A DNA stretch of 64,000 bases from Paenibacillus sp. JJ-100 (GTDB taxonomy: Bacteria; Bacillota; Bacilli; Paenibacillales; Paenibacillaceae). Positions 51,292-60,480 of this stretch are shown here, piece by piece (position 1 is the first letter of the stretch; every line of letters begins with the position of its first letter). The stretch spans positions 1 through 64,000 of the forward strand of contig NZ_CAOJCM010000002.1 in NCBI RefSeq assembly GCF_948329825.1, in the 5' to 3' direction. The position numbers were made by a program, and so were the translations under genes. The notes beneath the pieces are model-generated. The model saw only the letters and a program-made list of their open reading frames with translations, made no database searches and was not told the DNA's origin.

Positions 51292-53720
51292 GCAGCAAAC
51301 TCCTTTCGAAGCGCCTCATCCTGCGTTTTGTACTGCACAAGTAGCTGCTCATCTAACGCAGGGATCAACATTTCATTCGAATTTACGTGATGCAGCTTCG
51401 CCACACGCTCAGCAATCAGATTCGTTTCCATCGGTGTAAAATACGTGAACGCCAGACGTAATTCTGGGACCATTGCAATAAAATCGTCATAGGATAATTG
51501 CTCAATTAACCCGTTTAGCTCAAACAACAGTTGATCTTCATATAAGAAAGCATCTCGTGCTACCGTAAATACACCCTGGAGAAATAGAGCCGTTTGCCGC
51601 ATCTGCACAGGCCCCCCTCGAATGTATCCACGAGCGCGCTCCACAATCTCCTCGCGTCGTCGATCTCCAAGGCCTGAAGCAATAGCAATACAGACCCCTT
51701 CAAGCTGCGCAGGAAGCTTTGGATCAGATAAGAGCTCATTCAGATGCGTTCGAAACGATGTATTCTGGAATCGTTCCTCAGATGATTCGGCCAACATCGC
51801 AAGCAATTTTAACCCCTGAACAATCCCTTCATGTTCATCCGCATGGGTCCTCGAAAGCTGCTGCAGTTTGTCCACCGCATTACTGTACGCTTCCGACACA
51901 AGTTCAGGGAGGTATGGATCGTCTGATAATCCTAGCAATCGACGGTGCTGATGAATCCGGTTCAGAATCGTTAGGCTGTTGCATAAAGACAAAAAATGAC
52001 CATCTGTCCGCAGGGCAGCCCGTACCTTGGCATACAAATGCAAAGCGGTCTCCTGGAGACCCATTAACAGGGCCTGAAGCATTAGCTGAGCAAGATCACC
52101 GCTATGATGATCAGGGATATCTTGCATCTGCTCTTCCATTTTGCGAGTAGCTGCTGTTGCAAGCGTACCGCCATAGAGAGAATTTTCGATGAGCCTCGCT
52201 TCAATCCTTGAGGAATACATATACTCCCACGTTTCACGAACCAGATTCATATCCCGCTGTGCAATCCAATCCGGGCCTGCCTGACGTTTGGCGAACTCGG
52301 GAACCAGGTAGGAGATACATTGAAAGAGCTGACTAATCAAGCGGTGTTCTGGTTTCGCATACAGGTCAAGCACCTTTTTATGCTGACCCGTTGTGCGGAT
52401 CTGGAGCTTGAATGCTGTACAGCGAGATTTAAAATCTTCTACGATCGGAATATGAAAAGCATGGGGTGCGACGCTCCCAATGGCATCCCCCGTCAACAGA
52501 AGCTGCAGTTCTTGCAGCGGCTTGTCGGTGGCAATTGTAAGCTCACCTTTCACCAATGAAGAAAGTGCGGCGTCCATTAGCTCGTAGACTCCACCTTCTT
52601 GCTTGCCGCGAAGCTCGGCCAGACCCTGGATCAACCTGTACGCTTCAATTGCGTCACTTGTAGATACATGTTCTTCTCGGTCCCGCAGTTTACGCATGAG
52701 TCTGGAGATCACGTTCAGTGTAGTTACTCGGTAAGGAGATTTTGCAGAATGAACAAGTTGATCCCAGATTTGATCGTAAAAATTCACATAAGGCATACCG
52801 CTAGCATAACCGTTCAGGCGATCAGCTTCCGCAAACGTATATACCATCGGATACATCTGTTGTTGAGCTTCTCCTGAATCTGCTTTAACCTGCGGAGTTG
52901 ACTTTTCTTTCTCTTGTTCCACTTCTTGGCCTGTTGAAGTCACTAAACCATAAGTATGGAAGCCCCCCGTAATTACAAGTACACGTTGATACTGCTCTTC
53001 AGCTTCTTTAATCCGCCTAGCCATATGTGCTTCCCTTAACAAGTCACCACTTGCAATAAGGCGTTCTTGGGTGTAACACATTCTGGATAATGTACAATAC
53101 ATGAAAACATCCTGCACAAATTCGGAGGTCGTCTTCTCCAGACCACCAATTTCAAATACCTTTTCCCACAATTCATCGAAACTCCGGCAGTTTGTTTTCT
53201 GACATAATCGGCTAATAAACGCCGAGCCGGCAAGTAACGTTTCATCCTGAATGGAGATTTCTTTCTGTTCCTGTTCCGCAGAGCTTCCGGCACGTCTAGA
53301 TACATGGCGATAATCCAAGTCGATGAACTGTGCCGGGATACCCAGCCGATGAGCTTCTTTTAATGCTACATATTCGGGTGAATACCGAAGCATTGGATAA
53401 TAACAAGCCTCTCTGCCATATTCATCTTCATAGGTATAATAGAGGCTGACTGGCGGTAGGGTCTTTTCATCCGTGAGTACAGGTATAAGCGAATTGCCGC
53501 TCTCAGGACCTTCAATCAGAATGAGATCAGGCTTGTACTCCCTAATGACACGCAGCAGATGATGAGAACAGGCCGGGCTATGATGTCGTATCGGGAAATA
53601 AACCGTTCGTTGATCCAGATTGTATACACGTGATTCAAAGATCGCTCGAAGTTGACTCATATCCGTTACATCCAATAGACTGACAGCGTCTGCTGGCTGT
53701 ATGTGGTCTAACCGATCCAT
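51276..53720 (-). CDS. DUF5682 family protein
   Basis: An 814-residue protein of the DUF5682 family. The N-terminal domain resembles the EreA/ChaN/TraB-like fold: VYFPIRHHSPACSHHLLRVI, then DLILIEGPESG, HRLGIPAQFIDLDYRHVSRR and VLVITGGFHTYGL. The conserved His, Glu and Asp residues suggest a metal-dependent activity, possibly a hydrolase. The C-terminal 450 residues are helical repeats. Start ATG 53720 overlaps the AAA gene stop by 13 bases. Members always occur with MoxR and VWA genes as far as I recall; the substrate is unknown. Confidence 0.75.
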   Translation of the reverse strand: MDRLDHIQPADAVSLLDVTDMSQLRAIFESRVYNLDQRTVYFPIRHHSPACSHHLLRVIREYKPDLILIEGPESGNSLIPVLTDEKTLPPVSLYYTYEDEYGREACYYPMLRYSPEYVALKEAHRLGIPAQFIDLDYRHVSRRAGSSAEQEQKEISIQDETLLAGSAFISRLCQKTNCRSFDELWEKVFEIGGLEKTTSEFVQDVFMYCTLSRMCYTQERLIASGDLLREAHMARRIKEAEEQYQRVLVITGGFHTYGLVTSTGQEVEQEKEKSTPQVKADSGEAQQQMYPMVYTFAEADRLNGYASGMPYVNFYDQIWDQLVHSAKSPYRVTTLNVISRLMRKLRDREEHVSTSDAIEAYRLIQGLAELRGKQEGGVYELMDAALSSLVKGELTIATDKPLQELQLLLTGDAIGSVAPHAFHIPIVEDFKSRCTAFKLQIRTTGQHKKVLDLYAKPEHRLISQLFQCISYLVPEFAKRQAGPDWIAQRDMNLVRETWEYMYSSRIEARLIENSLYGGTLATAATRKMEEQMQDIPDHHSGDLAQLMLQALLMGLQETALHLYAKVRAALRTDGHFLSLCNSLTILNRIHQHRRLLGLSDDPYLPELVSEAYSNAVDKLQQLSRTHADEHEGIVQGLKLLAMLAESSEERFQNTSFRTHLNELLSDPKLPAQLEGVCIAIASGLGDRRREEIVERARGYIRGGPVQMRQTALFLQGVFTVARDAFLYEDQLLFELNGLIEQLSYDDFIAMVPELRLAFTYFTPMETNLIAERVAKLHHVNSNEMLIPALDEQLLVQYKTQDEALRKEFAAWKLI

Positions 53721-54808
53721 TTTCTTGCCTCATAATAATTTTTCCAGATTTCCTCTTCCGCGGAGCGGGCCTTCACAATTTTGGAAAAGTAGCTTTTGAG
53801 GATACTCAGATCCTTGTCATTTTCCTTCGCAATTGTTCCCAGCATATTTTGAACCAGTCGATCCATTGCAATGGATTTTCCTTCGTAATAATACGATGTC
53901 ATCGCACTTTGAACGTATACGGACACTGCTTCTGCAGTACTCATGGACGCTTGCGGCGTATCCAGTTTATAACCTTCACGCGACATCCCCGTACGCAGTT
54001 CCATGAACGTAGTCGCCAGCAGCTCCACCACATCCGTTTGAATTTCGGTATCAATTCCACTATGTAATAACAGGTTTTTCGCCTGCGATTCAATAATTTT
54101 GGCTTCCATCTTCACATTCTGGATCGGTTTGATCGTTTCAAAATTAAAACGCCGTTTGAGTGCTCCACTCATCTCGTTTACACCTTTATCCCGAATGTTG
54201 GCGGTAGCAATGACATTGAAGCCCGGTTTGGCAAAAAGCACACCTCCATCAAGTTCTGGGATGCTCATCACTTTATCGCTCAAAATACTGATCAAGCTGT
54301 CCTGCGCTTCGGCTGGACAACGTGTAATCTCCTCAAATCGCGTAAGAATGCCCTTTTTCATGCCATTGTATAGCGGTGAAGGCACAAGTGCTGCTTCCGA
54401 GGGTCCTTTGTCCAGCAGCATCGCGTAATTCCACGAATACTTAATCATATCCTCCGTTGTACCAGCAGTACCCTGAATCGTATTTAGACTCGTACCGGAG
54501 ATGGCAGCCGTGAGGAGCTCACTTAGCATTGTTTTGGCTGTACCAGGCTCACCAACAAGCATCAGGCCACGATTTCCTGCGAGGGTAACGACTGCACGCT
54601 CAATTAACACATCATTTCCATAGAATTTACGTGTGATGGTGATCTTCTCTCCATCCAGCGTAGCCGGCTGGTCTCGGCCAATAATAAAATCCCGCACATA
54701 AGCTGGGGATAATAACCAGTTAGGCGGACGATGGCCTTGATCTTCCTGTTGTAATGCCCGTAACTCTCTCTCGTATAATGTCTCGGCTGGGGGTTTAAGC
54801 ATCTCCAT
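53708..54808 (-). CDS. MoxR-type AAA+ ATPase
   Basis: A 366-residue AAA+ ATPase, first gene of the six-gene set. Walker A GEPGTAKT is at residues 86-93. The Walker B position reads LTRFEEITRCP where MoxR proteins usually have DEI, so the Asp is Glu here. Sensor 1 is VIATANIRDKG and the arginine-finger region LKRRFNFE. A ring-forming chaperone or remodelling activity with the VWA protein is expected. ATG 54808 follows GAGGAGA. Its tight overlap with the next two genes points to a complex made in fixed proportion. Confidence 0.85.
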   Translation of the reverse strand: MEMLKPPAETLYERELRALQQEDQGHRPPNWLLSPAYVRDFIIGRDQPATLDGEKITITRKFYGNDVLIERAVVTLAGNRGLMLVGEPGTAKTMLSELLTAAISGTSLNTIQGTAGTTEDMIKYSWNYAMLLDKGPSEAALVPSPLYNGMKKGILTRFEEITRCPAEAQDSLISILSDKVMSIPELDGGVLFAKPGFNVIATANIRDKGVNEMSGALKRRFNFETIKPIQNVKMEAKIIESQAKNLLLHSGIDTEIQTDVVELLATTFMELRTGMSREGYKLDTPQASMSTAEAVSVYVQSAMTSYYYEGKSIAMDRLVQNMLGTIAKENDKDLSILKSYFSKIVKARSAEEEIWKNYYEARKWIG

Positions 54809-55024
54809 GATTCAAGATGTCTCCTCTCATATCAAACAGATCGTATGTTCTTATTTTTTTGTATTTTATCATAGCAATGAGCCGTCAAGCCTGAAAACGA
54901 GCAAAAATGGTTGAAACGTCCTTCTTATCCGCACTTTAGTCTATGTCTAAGGGCTCATTACATGGTATAAATATGAACAATGTTTACGATCACCAGCGTC
55001 CCGTTTCATCACAGCTGAAGCAAA

Positions 55025-55058
55025 TGAAAAAAAGCACAAGTCCGTAGCCACCCGTGCT
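55025..55058 (-). terminator. Intrinsic terminator of the aldo/keto reductase gene
   Basis: On the minus strand AAGCAC (near 55058), a loop, GTGCTTTTTTTC; it lies 25 bases past the stop codon. Confidence 0.65.
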
Positions 55059-55082
55059 TCATCCGTTACTTGGTTTAGAATA

Positions 55083-56060
55083 CTACATTCTTCGTCCGCA
55101 CGAAGAGGAATACAGTTCGTACCATTCATATCGTGTCAGTTCCACCTGCGATGCATCACGACAAGCCAGAATACGTTCGGGACGAATCGATCCAATCACT
55201 GGTTGAATGCCTGCTGGGTGTTTCATGAGCCAAGCAAGTACTACGGCTTCCGACGTGACACCTCGTTCTCTAGCAATGCGGGCTACGAGTTCTGCTGTGG
55301 GTTCAATTTCCGGCCGTTGTCCGTCCACGACTCTACCTGTAAACCTTCCCTGAGCGAGAGGCCCCCAAGCTTGTAGCTGGATATGCTCTGCCTGGCAGTA
55401 CTCCATCGTACCATATGGAAAAACATTCTCTTTTGCCTGAGCGCGGTTCACGGTTACACCCGCTTCCACAAACCCGATTTTATCCAAACTCATCTCAAGT
55501 TGATTCACGATGAATGGCACACGACTATACATCTGTAACAAGCGGATCTGTTCAGAGCCCATATTGGATACGCCAAAATGTCTTACTTTACCCGACTGAT
55601 GAAGTTTAGCCAGTGCTTCTCCGATCTCCTGAGGGTGGGCAAGAGGGTCAGGACGATGCAACAGCAGGATATCCAAGTAATCCGTACCGAGCCGGGATAA
55701 AATTCCGTCAACGCTCTCCATAATATGTGCTCCTGATGTATCGTAGCGCTGTGGGCCGTCATCATCTCCTACCAGCCGAATGCCACATTTCGATTGAATA
55801 ATAATCTGCTCTCGCAGACATTGGTTTTCAGATAATATTCGCCCAAATACATGTTCCGCCTTACCACGTGTATAGATGTCCGCAAGATCAAAGTGATTAA
55901 TTCCGATCTCCAATGCAGCCTCCACTGCTTGACGTCCTTCAACCACCAAATCTTCGGTAATGGGTTGTCCATCCCACGCTCCTCCAAAACGCATACAACC
56001 GAGCACAATAGGACTTGCTGGAATCTGATGGTGGTGCAAGGGCAGCTGCCTATAAGACAT
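55083..56060 (-). CDS. Aldo/keto reductase
   Basis: A 325-residue NADPH-dependent oxidoreductase of the YdhF/AKR type. Marks: SPIVLGCMRFGG, GINHFDLADIYTRGKAEHVF (catalytic Asp and Tyr), SKCGIRL (catalytic Lys), YLDILLLHRPDPLAHPQEIG (catalytic His) and GVSNMGSEQI. The C-terminal NADPH loop is GSIRPERILACRDAS. ATG 56060 has AGAGGTGAG seven bases before it; the ORF extends 16 codons further up without support. It is divergent from the P450 gene. The natural substrate cannot be told. Confidence 0.88.
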   Translation of the reverse strand: MSYRQLPLHHHQIPASPIVLGCMRFGGAWDGQPITEDLVVEGRQAVEAALEIGINHFDLADIYTRGKAEHVFGRILSENQCLREQIIIQSKCGIRLVGDDDGPQRYDTSGAHIMESVDGILSRLGTDYLDILLLHRPDPLAHPQEIGEALAKLHQSGKVRHFGVSNMGSEQIRLLQMYSRVPFIVNQLEMSLDKIGFVEAGVTVNRAQAKENVFPYGTMEYCQAEHIQLQAWGPLAQGRFTGRVVDGQRPEIEPTAELVARIARERGVTSEAVVLAWLMKHPAGIQPVIGSIRPERILACRDASQVELTRYEWYELYSSSCGRRM

Positions 56061-56246
56061 GTCTCTACTCACCTCTTTAACATTTTTGTAAACGCATTCT
56101 TGAGTCATTACCTTGTTTTCTGGATTCTGCCATGAAATCCCTGCAATAATTGTATTTTTATTTGATGAAACAAGGTTTTACCTCCTAATGTATGGAATAA
56201 ATATAAGGTGAGGAGTCCTTCAGCCATAAGAGAGGAGATTACACAT

Positions 56247-57455
56247 TTGAATCAGAATGAACCTAATGAGTCTAACCATATCTCAAGCTCTAATTTTTTC
56301 ACAGCATCCTTTACTCAAAATCCTTATCCGGTATATGAAAAATTAAGAAAAAGTGACCCTGTCTTCAAAGTCATGTTCCCTCAAGGAGAGTTTGGCTGGA
56401 TCATTTCAAGATATGAAGATGCTGTTCAGATTTTAAAAGATTCCCGCTTTAGCAAAGACATTATTAAACGATATGGACCAGAAAACACAAGTATTTTTAC
56501 CAATAACATGCTGTTCTCCGATCCGCCAGATCATCGCCGTTTGCGAGGTTTGGTACAAAAGGCTTTTACGCCGAAACTTGTCGCTGATATGAGAGATCAT
56601 GTACAGAGGATTGCAGATGATCTTCTGGACAACCTGCCTTCGCAGGAGACGATGAATCTCATTGATGATTTTGCCTTCCCGCTACCTATTATTGTTATCA
56701 GTGAAATTCTGGGTGTACCAGGGGAGGATCGTGACAAATTCCGCATGTGGTCGAACACAGTTATTGATGCATCGACTGCAGAGAGTCCAGAATTGTTCCA
56801 TCAGCATCAACGGGAGTTCACCGAGTATCTGACAGACTGGTTCGCCAAAGTACGCAAAGAGCCAGGACAGGATCTAATCAGCCAACTCGTCATTGCCGAA
56901 GAATCCGGAGAGCAGTTGACCGAAAAAGAATTACTCAGTGTTGTTGCACTTCTTATTATTGCTGGACATGAAACGACTGTAAATCTGATCGGTAACGGGA
57001 TTCTGGCGCTGCTAGAGCATCCGGAACAACGAGATTTGTTAATTCAGCAGCCTGAGCTGATCCATCAAGCGATTGAAGAAATGCTGCGTTACAACGGTCC
57101 CGTTGAATTCAGCACATCACGCTGGGCTTCAGAGGATATTGAATTTCGCGGACATCAGATTGCTAAGGGTGAACTCGTGATTGTTGCGCTGGACTCAGCG
57201 AATCGAGATGAAGAGCAATTCAGCGACCCGGATGTGTTCGACATCAGACGCGAAAAAAGTTCACACTTGGCTTTTGGTAAAGGCATTCATCTCTGCTTGG
57301 GTGCCCCGCTGGCCCGTCTCGAAGGTGAGATTGCTGTGAGTACACTGTTGAAGCGGTTTCCAAACCTGAGGCTGCAAAAGGATATCGATACACTGGAATG
57401 GAGACCAGGCCTTATCGTTCGTGGTGTTAAAGAAATCCCGGTTCAACTGAAATAA
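56247..57455 (+). CDS. Cytochrome P450 (CYP107-like)
   Basis: A 402-residue soluble bacterial P450. The I-helix oxygen-binding motif AGHET is at residues 239-243, the K-helix ExxR in EEMLRYNGPVEF, and the haem loop FGKGIHLCLGAPLARLE places the axial Cys at 350. The N-terminal NPYPVYEKLRKSDPVF is typical of the CYP107 group (BioI, YjiB). TTG 56247 is nine bases after AGAGGAG. No ferredoxin or reductase gene is adjacent, so electrons must come from elsewhere. Hydroxylation of a fatty acid, steroid or natural product is possible. Confidence 0.9.
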   Translation: MNQNEPNESNHISSSNFFTASFTQNPYPVYEKLRKSDPVFKVMFPQGEFGWIISRYEDAVQILKDSRFSKDIIKRYGPENTSIFTNNMLFSDPPDHRRLRGLVQKAFTPKLVADMRDHVQRIADDLLDNLPSQETMNLIDDFAFPLPIIVISEILGVPGEDRDKFRMWSNTVIDASTAESPELFHQHQREFTEYLTDWFAKVRKEPGQDLISQLVIAEESGEQLTEKELLSVVALLIIAGHETTVNLIGNGILALLEHPEQRDLLIQQPELIHQAIEEMLRYNGPVEFSTSRWASEDIEFRGHQIAKGELVIVALDSANRDEEQFSDPDVFDIRREKSSHLAFGKGIHLCLGAPLARLEGEIAVSTLLKRFPNLRLQKDIDTLEWRPGLIVRGVKEIPVQLK

Positions 57456-57574
57456 ACGGCTTCGTCATCGTTGAGTTTTTATTGAAGCGCTGCTCAACGA
57501 GCCTTACAAACAAACCATTCTAGTGGATCGTTTTCTCTCGTTTGTACCCTGCCCGGCAAACATGTAGACAAATC

Positions 57575-57611
57575 AAAAAGGAACTGCAGCGAAATTTCTC
57601 TGACAGTTCCT
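57575..57611. terminator. Bidirectional terminator between P450 and SDR genes
   Basis: AGGAACTG (57579-57586) pairs with CAGTTCCT (57604-57611), flanked by AAAAA on one side and a T-rich tail on the other. Confidence 0.65.
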
Positions 57612-57654
57612 CTTTGGTCATGCTTTACTTTTTTAAAATACGTAGATCTATGTC

Positions 57655-58410
57655 TTATTGAGCAGTAACAGCACCATCAATTGGATATACCGCTCCGTTA
57701 ATGTAAGGCGCATCATCTCCGAGCAGGAAGGATACCAGATTGGCGATCTCTTCGGGTTTGCCCAGACGTCCAGATGGTATGCTGTCCACCGTAGCCTTGA
57801 AAACCTCTGGATTGTCTTTCCCGAATTGAACGACCATTGGCGTCTCAATCGTTCCTGGAGCAATGGCATTAACGCGAATGTTATCCTTACCATATTCAAT
57901 TGCCGCTGTACGTGTTAGGCCCACAACACCGTGTTTGGTCGCCGCATAAGGAGCAACCGCGGAAACACCAACAATACCTGCAGTTGAAGCCGTGTTGAGA
58001 ATGGAGCCGCCACCTGTTTTGAGCATTTCTGTAATAACATATTTCAGTCCGTAAAACACACTTCTGAGATTAATGTCAATGATTTGATCAAATTGCTCAA
58101 TCGTATGTTCAATTAGTTTGATTCCTGGTCCAGCAATCCCCGCGTTGTTGAAAAACATATCAATACGTCCGAATTCTTCGACCGTTTTCTTCACATAGTT
58201 CTCTACTTGGTCAGCTTTACTTACATCCGCTTGCACAAAAATAGCCTTGCTTCCAAGTTGCTCAATCTTCTTGACTGTTTCTAGTCCTGTCTCTTCCACA
58301 AGATCAACTACAACGATAGAAGCGCCCTGCTCAGCCAGCTTTAGCGCTGCGGCCTGACCTAATCCACTTCCTGCTCCTGTAATGATGGCTACTTTTCCTG
58401 TGTGACTCAT
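57655..58410 (-). CDS. Short-chain dehydrogenase/reductase (glucose-1-dehydrogenase-like)
   Basis: A 251-residue classical SDR. Cofactor motif TGAGSGLGQAAALKLAEQG, DLVEETGL (acidic residue after the second strand, suggesting NAD), NNAGIAG, catalytic Ser in NTASTAGIVG, YAATKHG (Tyr-x3-Lys) and the end YINGAVYPIDGAVTAQ. ATG 58410 follows GGAGGAGATCATC; the longer frame to 58500 has no ribosome binding site. Substrate unknown. It seems monocistronic. Confidence 0.88.
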   Translation of the reverse strand: MSHTGKVAIITGAGSGLGQAAALKLAEQGASIVVVDLVEETGLETVKKIEQLGSKAIFVQADVSKADQVENYVKKTVEEFGRIDMFFNNAGIAGPGIKLIEHTIEQFDQIIDINLRSVFYGLKYVITEMLKTGGGSILNTASTAGIVGVSAVAPYAATKHGVVGLTRTAAIEYGKDNIRVNAIAPGTIETPMVVQFGKDNPEVFKATVDSIPSGRLGKPEEIANLVSFLLGDDAPYINGAVYPIDGAVTAQ

Positions 58411-58613
58411 GATGATCTCCTCCAAAAGTGTCATTTGTGATGGTAACAATTCATTCCGCTTAACTTCAAGAGCATGAACTATGTATGTCAGCAAGGACAC
58501 TTATCCTTCCTGACCTTATCTATTCTAATGAACATTCGATTTAAAAACAAATTATAATCTATTAAACTCAGTCACACATCTCAACATGTAATCTGTAAAA
58601 AACCAAAATATAT

Positions 58614-58651
58614 AAATCCGCCCACCTCTTATGAGAGGTAAACGGATTTAT
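58614..58651. terminator. Intrinsic terminator after the second SDR gene
   Basis: TAAATCCG ... CGGATTTA with inner ACCTCT-tat-GAGAGGT. Confidence 0.65.
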
Positions 58652-58721
58652 ATTGAAAAACGTATTTTGTTTGCTCCTCTTGTTTGCACAAATTGTATGG
58701 CTCCCTGACCTAAAGTCTGCT

Positions 58722-59483
58722 TTAGATTGCAGGCATGACATTGCCACCGCTTACAGGTATATACGCCCCGGTAATAAATGAGGACAGATCTGAAGCCAAG
58801 AAAGCAACAGCATTCGCAATCTCCTGATCTTCTCCTCTACGTTTCAACGGTACAGTACGGGTATAGGCTTCATCCTGTGCAGGTTCATTGCCGCGATCTC
58901 TTTCACTGATCGTCCAACCAGGCGCTACCTGATTGACCGTAATCTGATATTCGCCAACTTCTTTGGCTAGTACACGGTATAGACCGTCCATGCCGCGTTT
59001 ACCCGCAGTATAAGCCGACTGGTGAGCAAAATTTTGCATCGCACATTCCGTATTGATTCCAATGAAACGACCTGATCTCATGTGTTGCATGTAAGGGATA
59101 AAAGCTTTAGCAAGAAACACACTCTGCATCACACAAGATTCAAATTGACTTAGGTAATCTGCTGGATCCTGATCCAGCACAGTTGTCCATTCGTATTGAA
59201 TGACCGCATTAGCCACAACAATATCAACGCCGCCCAGCTTATGCTGAATCTCATCGCGAATCTGAAATGCTGTATCCTGTTTTGTAATATCACCTTGTAC
59301 AATAACCGCCTGACGACCTAGCGTTTCAATTTCATCCTTTAGTTCTTCGGCCTTCTTTTCATTGTTTATGTAATGCAACGCAAGATTAGCACCGCACGCG
59401 GCAAGTGTACGAGCCATGACTCTTCCCAATTGTCCAGTTGCCCCCGTAACGAGTGCAGTTTTTCCCGATAGATCCAGTTGCAT
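58722..59483 (-). CDS. Short-chain dehydrogenase/reductase
   Basis: A 253-residue SDR, different from its neighbour. TGATGQLGRVMARTLAACG is the cofactor loop, ANAVIQYEW replaces the usual NNAG (the first Asn is Ala-Asn-Ala), and YTAGKRGMDGLYRVLA provides Tyr and Lys. The C-terminus SSFITGAYIPVSGGNVMP is typical. The catalytic Ser position reads NTECAMQNFAHQSAY, without a clear Ser, which may affect activity. ATG 59483 follows GGAGGAGG. Confidence 0.82.
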   Translation of the reverse strand: MQLDLSGKTALVTGATGQLGRVMARTLAACGANLALHYINNEKKAEELKDEIETLGRQAVIVQGDITKQDTAFQIRDEIQHKLGGVDIVVANAVIQYEWTTVLDQDPADYLSQFESCVMQSVFLAKAFIPYMQHMRSGRFIGINTECAMQNFAHQSAYTAGKRGMDGLYRVLAKEVGEYQITVNQVAPGWTISERDRGNEPAQDEAYTRTVPLKRRGEDQEIANAVAFLASDLSSFITGAYIPVSGGNVMPAI

Positions 59484-59599
59484 GAACGAAATGACCTCCT
59501 CCAAATAGTATTGCTCCTATGAGAAAACGATTTCGAGATAACAAGTCATTTGATTCATCTATTTATAAATATAATGATGTGTATTCCTGCATTCATCTT

Positions 59600-59914
59600 T
59601 TATCTTTCATCACTGCTGTATTGCATAAGATCAATCTCCTGGAAACGGCTGACTTCTTTCTCCCAACGTTCCGTTACATATTGACGGTGCACCGGATGAT
59701 CATTGTAAGCATCGTATGCAGCCTGATCAGCAAACTCCATTGAGAAGCAATAATCGAACTCATTCTTGATACTCACCTGACGTAACACCTGAAAATTCTC
59801 TACGCCTGGAATGGTCGCGAGCGCTTCCTTGCTTTCTTGCAAAAAAGCTTCGGCTTCTGTATTATCCTTACCCGCATAAAGTGTAAATGTTACCATATGT
59901 GTAATTCTGTTCAT
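59600..59914 (-). CDS. Dabb-family (stress-responsive A/B barrel) protein
   Basis: A 104-residue protein of the Dabb family: HMVTFTLYAGKDNTEAEAFL, EALATIPGVENFQVLRQVS, FDYCFSMEFADQAAYDAYND and HPVHRQYVTERW. It forms a dimeric ferredoxin-like barrel. Some members are enzymes or polyketide cyclases; most are uncharacterised stress proteins. ATG 59914 follows GGGGAGGAAACCAAG. It is close to the SDR gene at 58722-59483 and on the same strand, and may be transcribed with it. Confidence 0.82.
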   Translation of the reverse strand: MNRITHMVTFTLYAGKDNTEAEAFLQESKEALATIPGVENFQVLRQVSIKNEFDYCFSMEFADQAAYDAYNDHPVHRQYVTERWEKEVSRFQEIDLMQYSSDER

Positions 59915-60039
59915 CTTGGTTTCCTCCCCACTACGTTTAGACTCTGCTCTCTAGTTTACAACCGAATGCATTGAAAGCGCAATATTTGGTTTTAATCTTC
60001 TCGAATACAACATACGCTACTTATATTAGAAAAACAAAA

Positions 60040-60066
60040 AAACCCCGGAATCATATTCCAGGGGTT
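60040..60066 (-). terminator. Intrinsic terminator of the L31 gene
   Basis: On the minus strand ACCCCTGGAAT-atg-ATTCCGGGGT followed by TTTTTTTG. Confidence 0.8.
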
Positions 60067-60086
60067 TAGTCTCAACTATAGAAGAA

Positions 60087-60338
60087 CTAGTTTTTGAGGT
60101 TGTATTTGCGGTTGAACTTGTCAACACGTCCACCGATATCCACGTTTCTTTGTTTACCAGTGAAGAACGGGTGGGATGCAGAGCTAGTATCTACACGGAT
60201 CACAGGATATGTGTTACCGTCTTCCCATTCCATAGTTTCGTTCGAGGACTTCGTGGAAGAAGCCAGGAATTTGAAGTCAGCACTTGCATCGTAGAAAATA
60301 ACGAGCTGTGTCTTTGGATGGATGTCAACTTTTGCCAT
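60087..60338 (-). CDS. rpmE2: 50S ribosomal protein L31 type B
   Basis: An 83-residue L31 of the B type. It begins [20 protein letters not shown], continues [20 protein letters not shown], and ends [20 protein letters not shown]. It lacks the CxxC zinc pair of L31 type A, as YtiA does in Bacillus, where the zinc-free form replaces the zinc form under zinc limitation. I see no clear Zur box upstream by eye. ATG 60338 follows AAAGGAGTGTAAATAGATT. Monocistronic with its own terminator. The presence of a type A copy elsewhere in the genome cannot be judged. Confidence 0.93.
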   Translation of the reverse strand: MAKVDIHPKTQLVIFYDASADFKFLASSTKSSNETMEWEDGNTYPVIRVDTSSASHPFFTGKQRNVDIGGRVDKFNRKYNLKN

Positions 60339-60480
60339 AATCTATTTACACTCCTTTAATTTGGGTACTCCCAGAATAACACTAAATTTTATTATACTCT
60401 TTTTTTGCACGAAGTACCAGCAAGAATTGATGAAAAGACAGAAAATTTATAATCCATGCGATTCGGCATGTAATCGGTTT

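Noticed and set aside
60339..60420. Zur box before rpmE2
   Set aside because: Type B L31 genes are often Zur-controlled, but I find no clear inverted AAATCGTAAT-type site here by eye.
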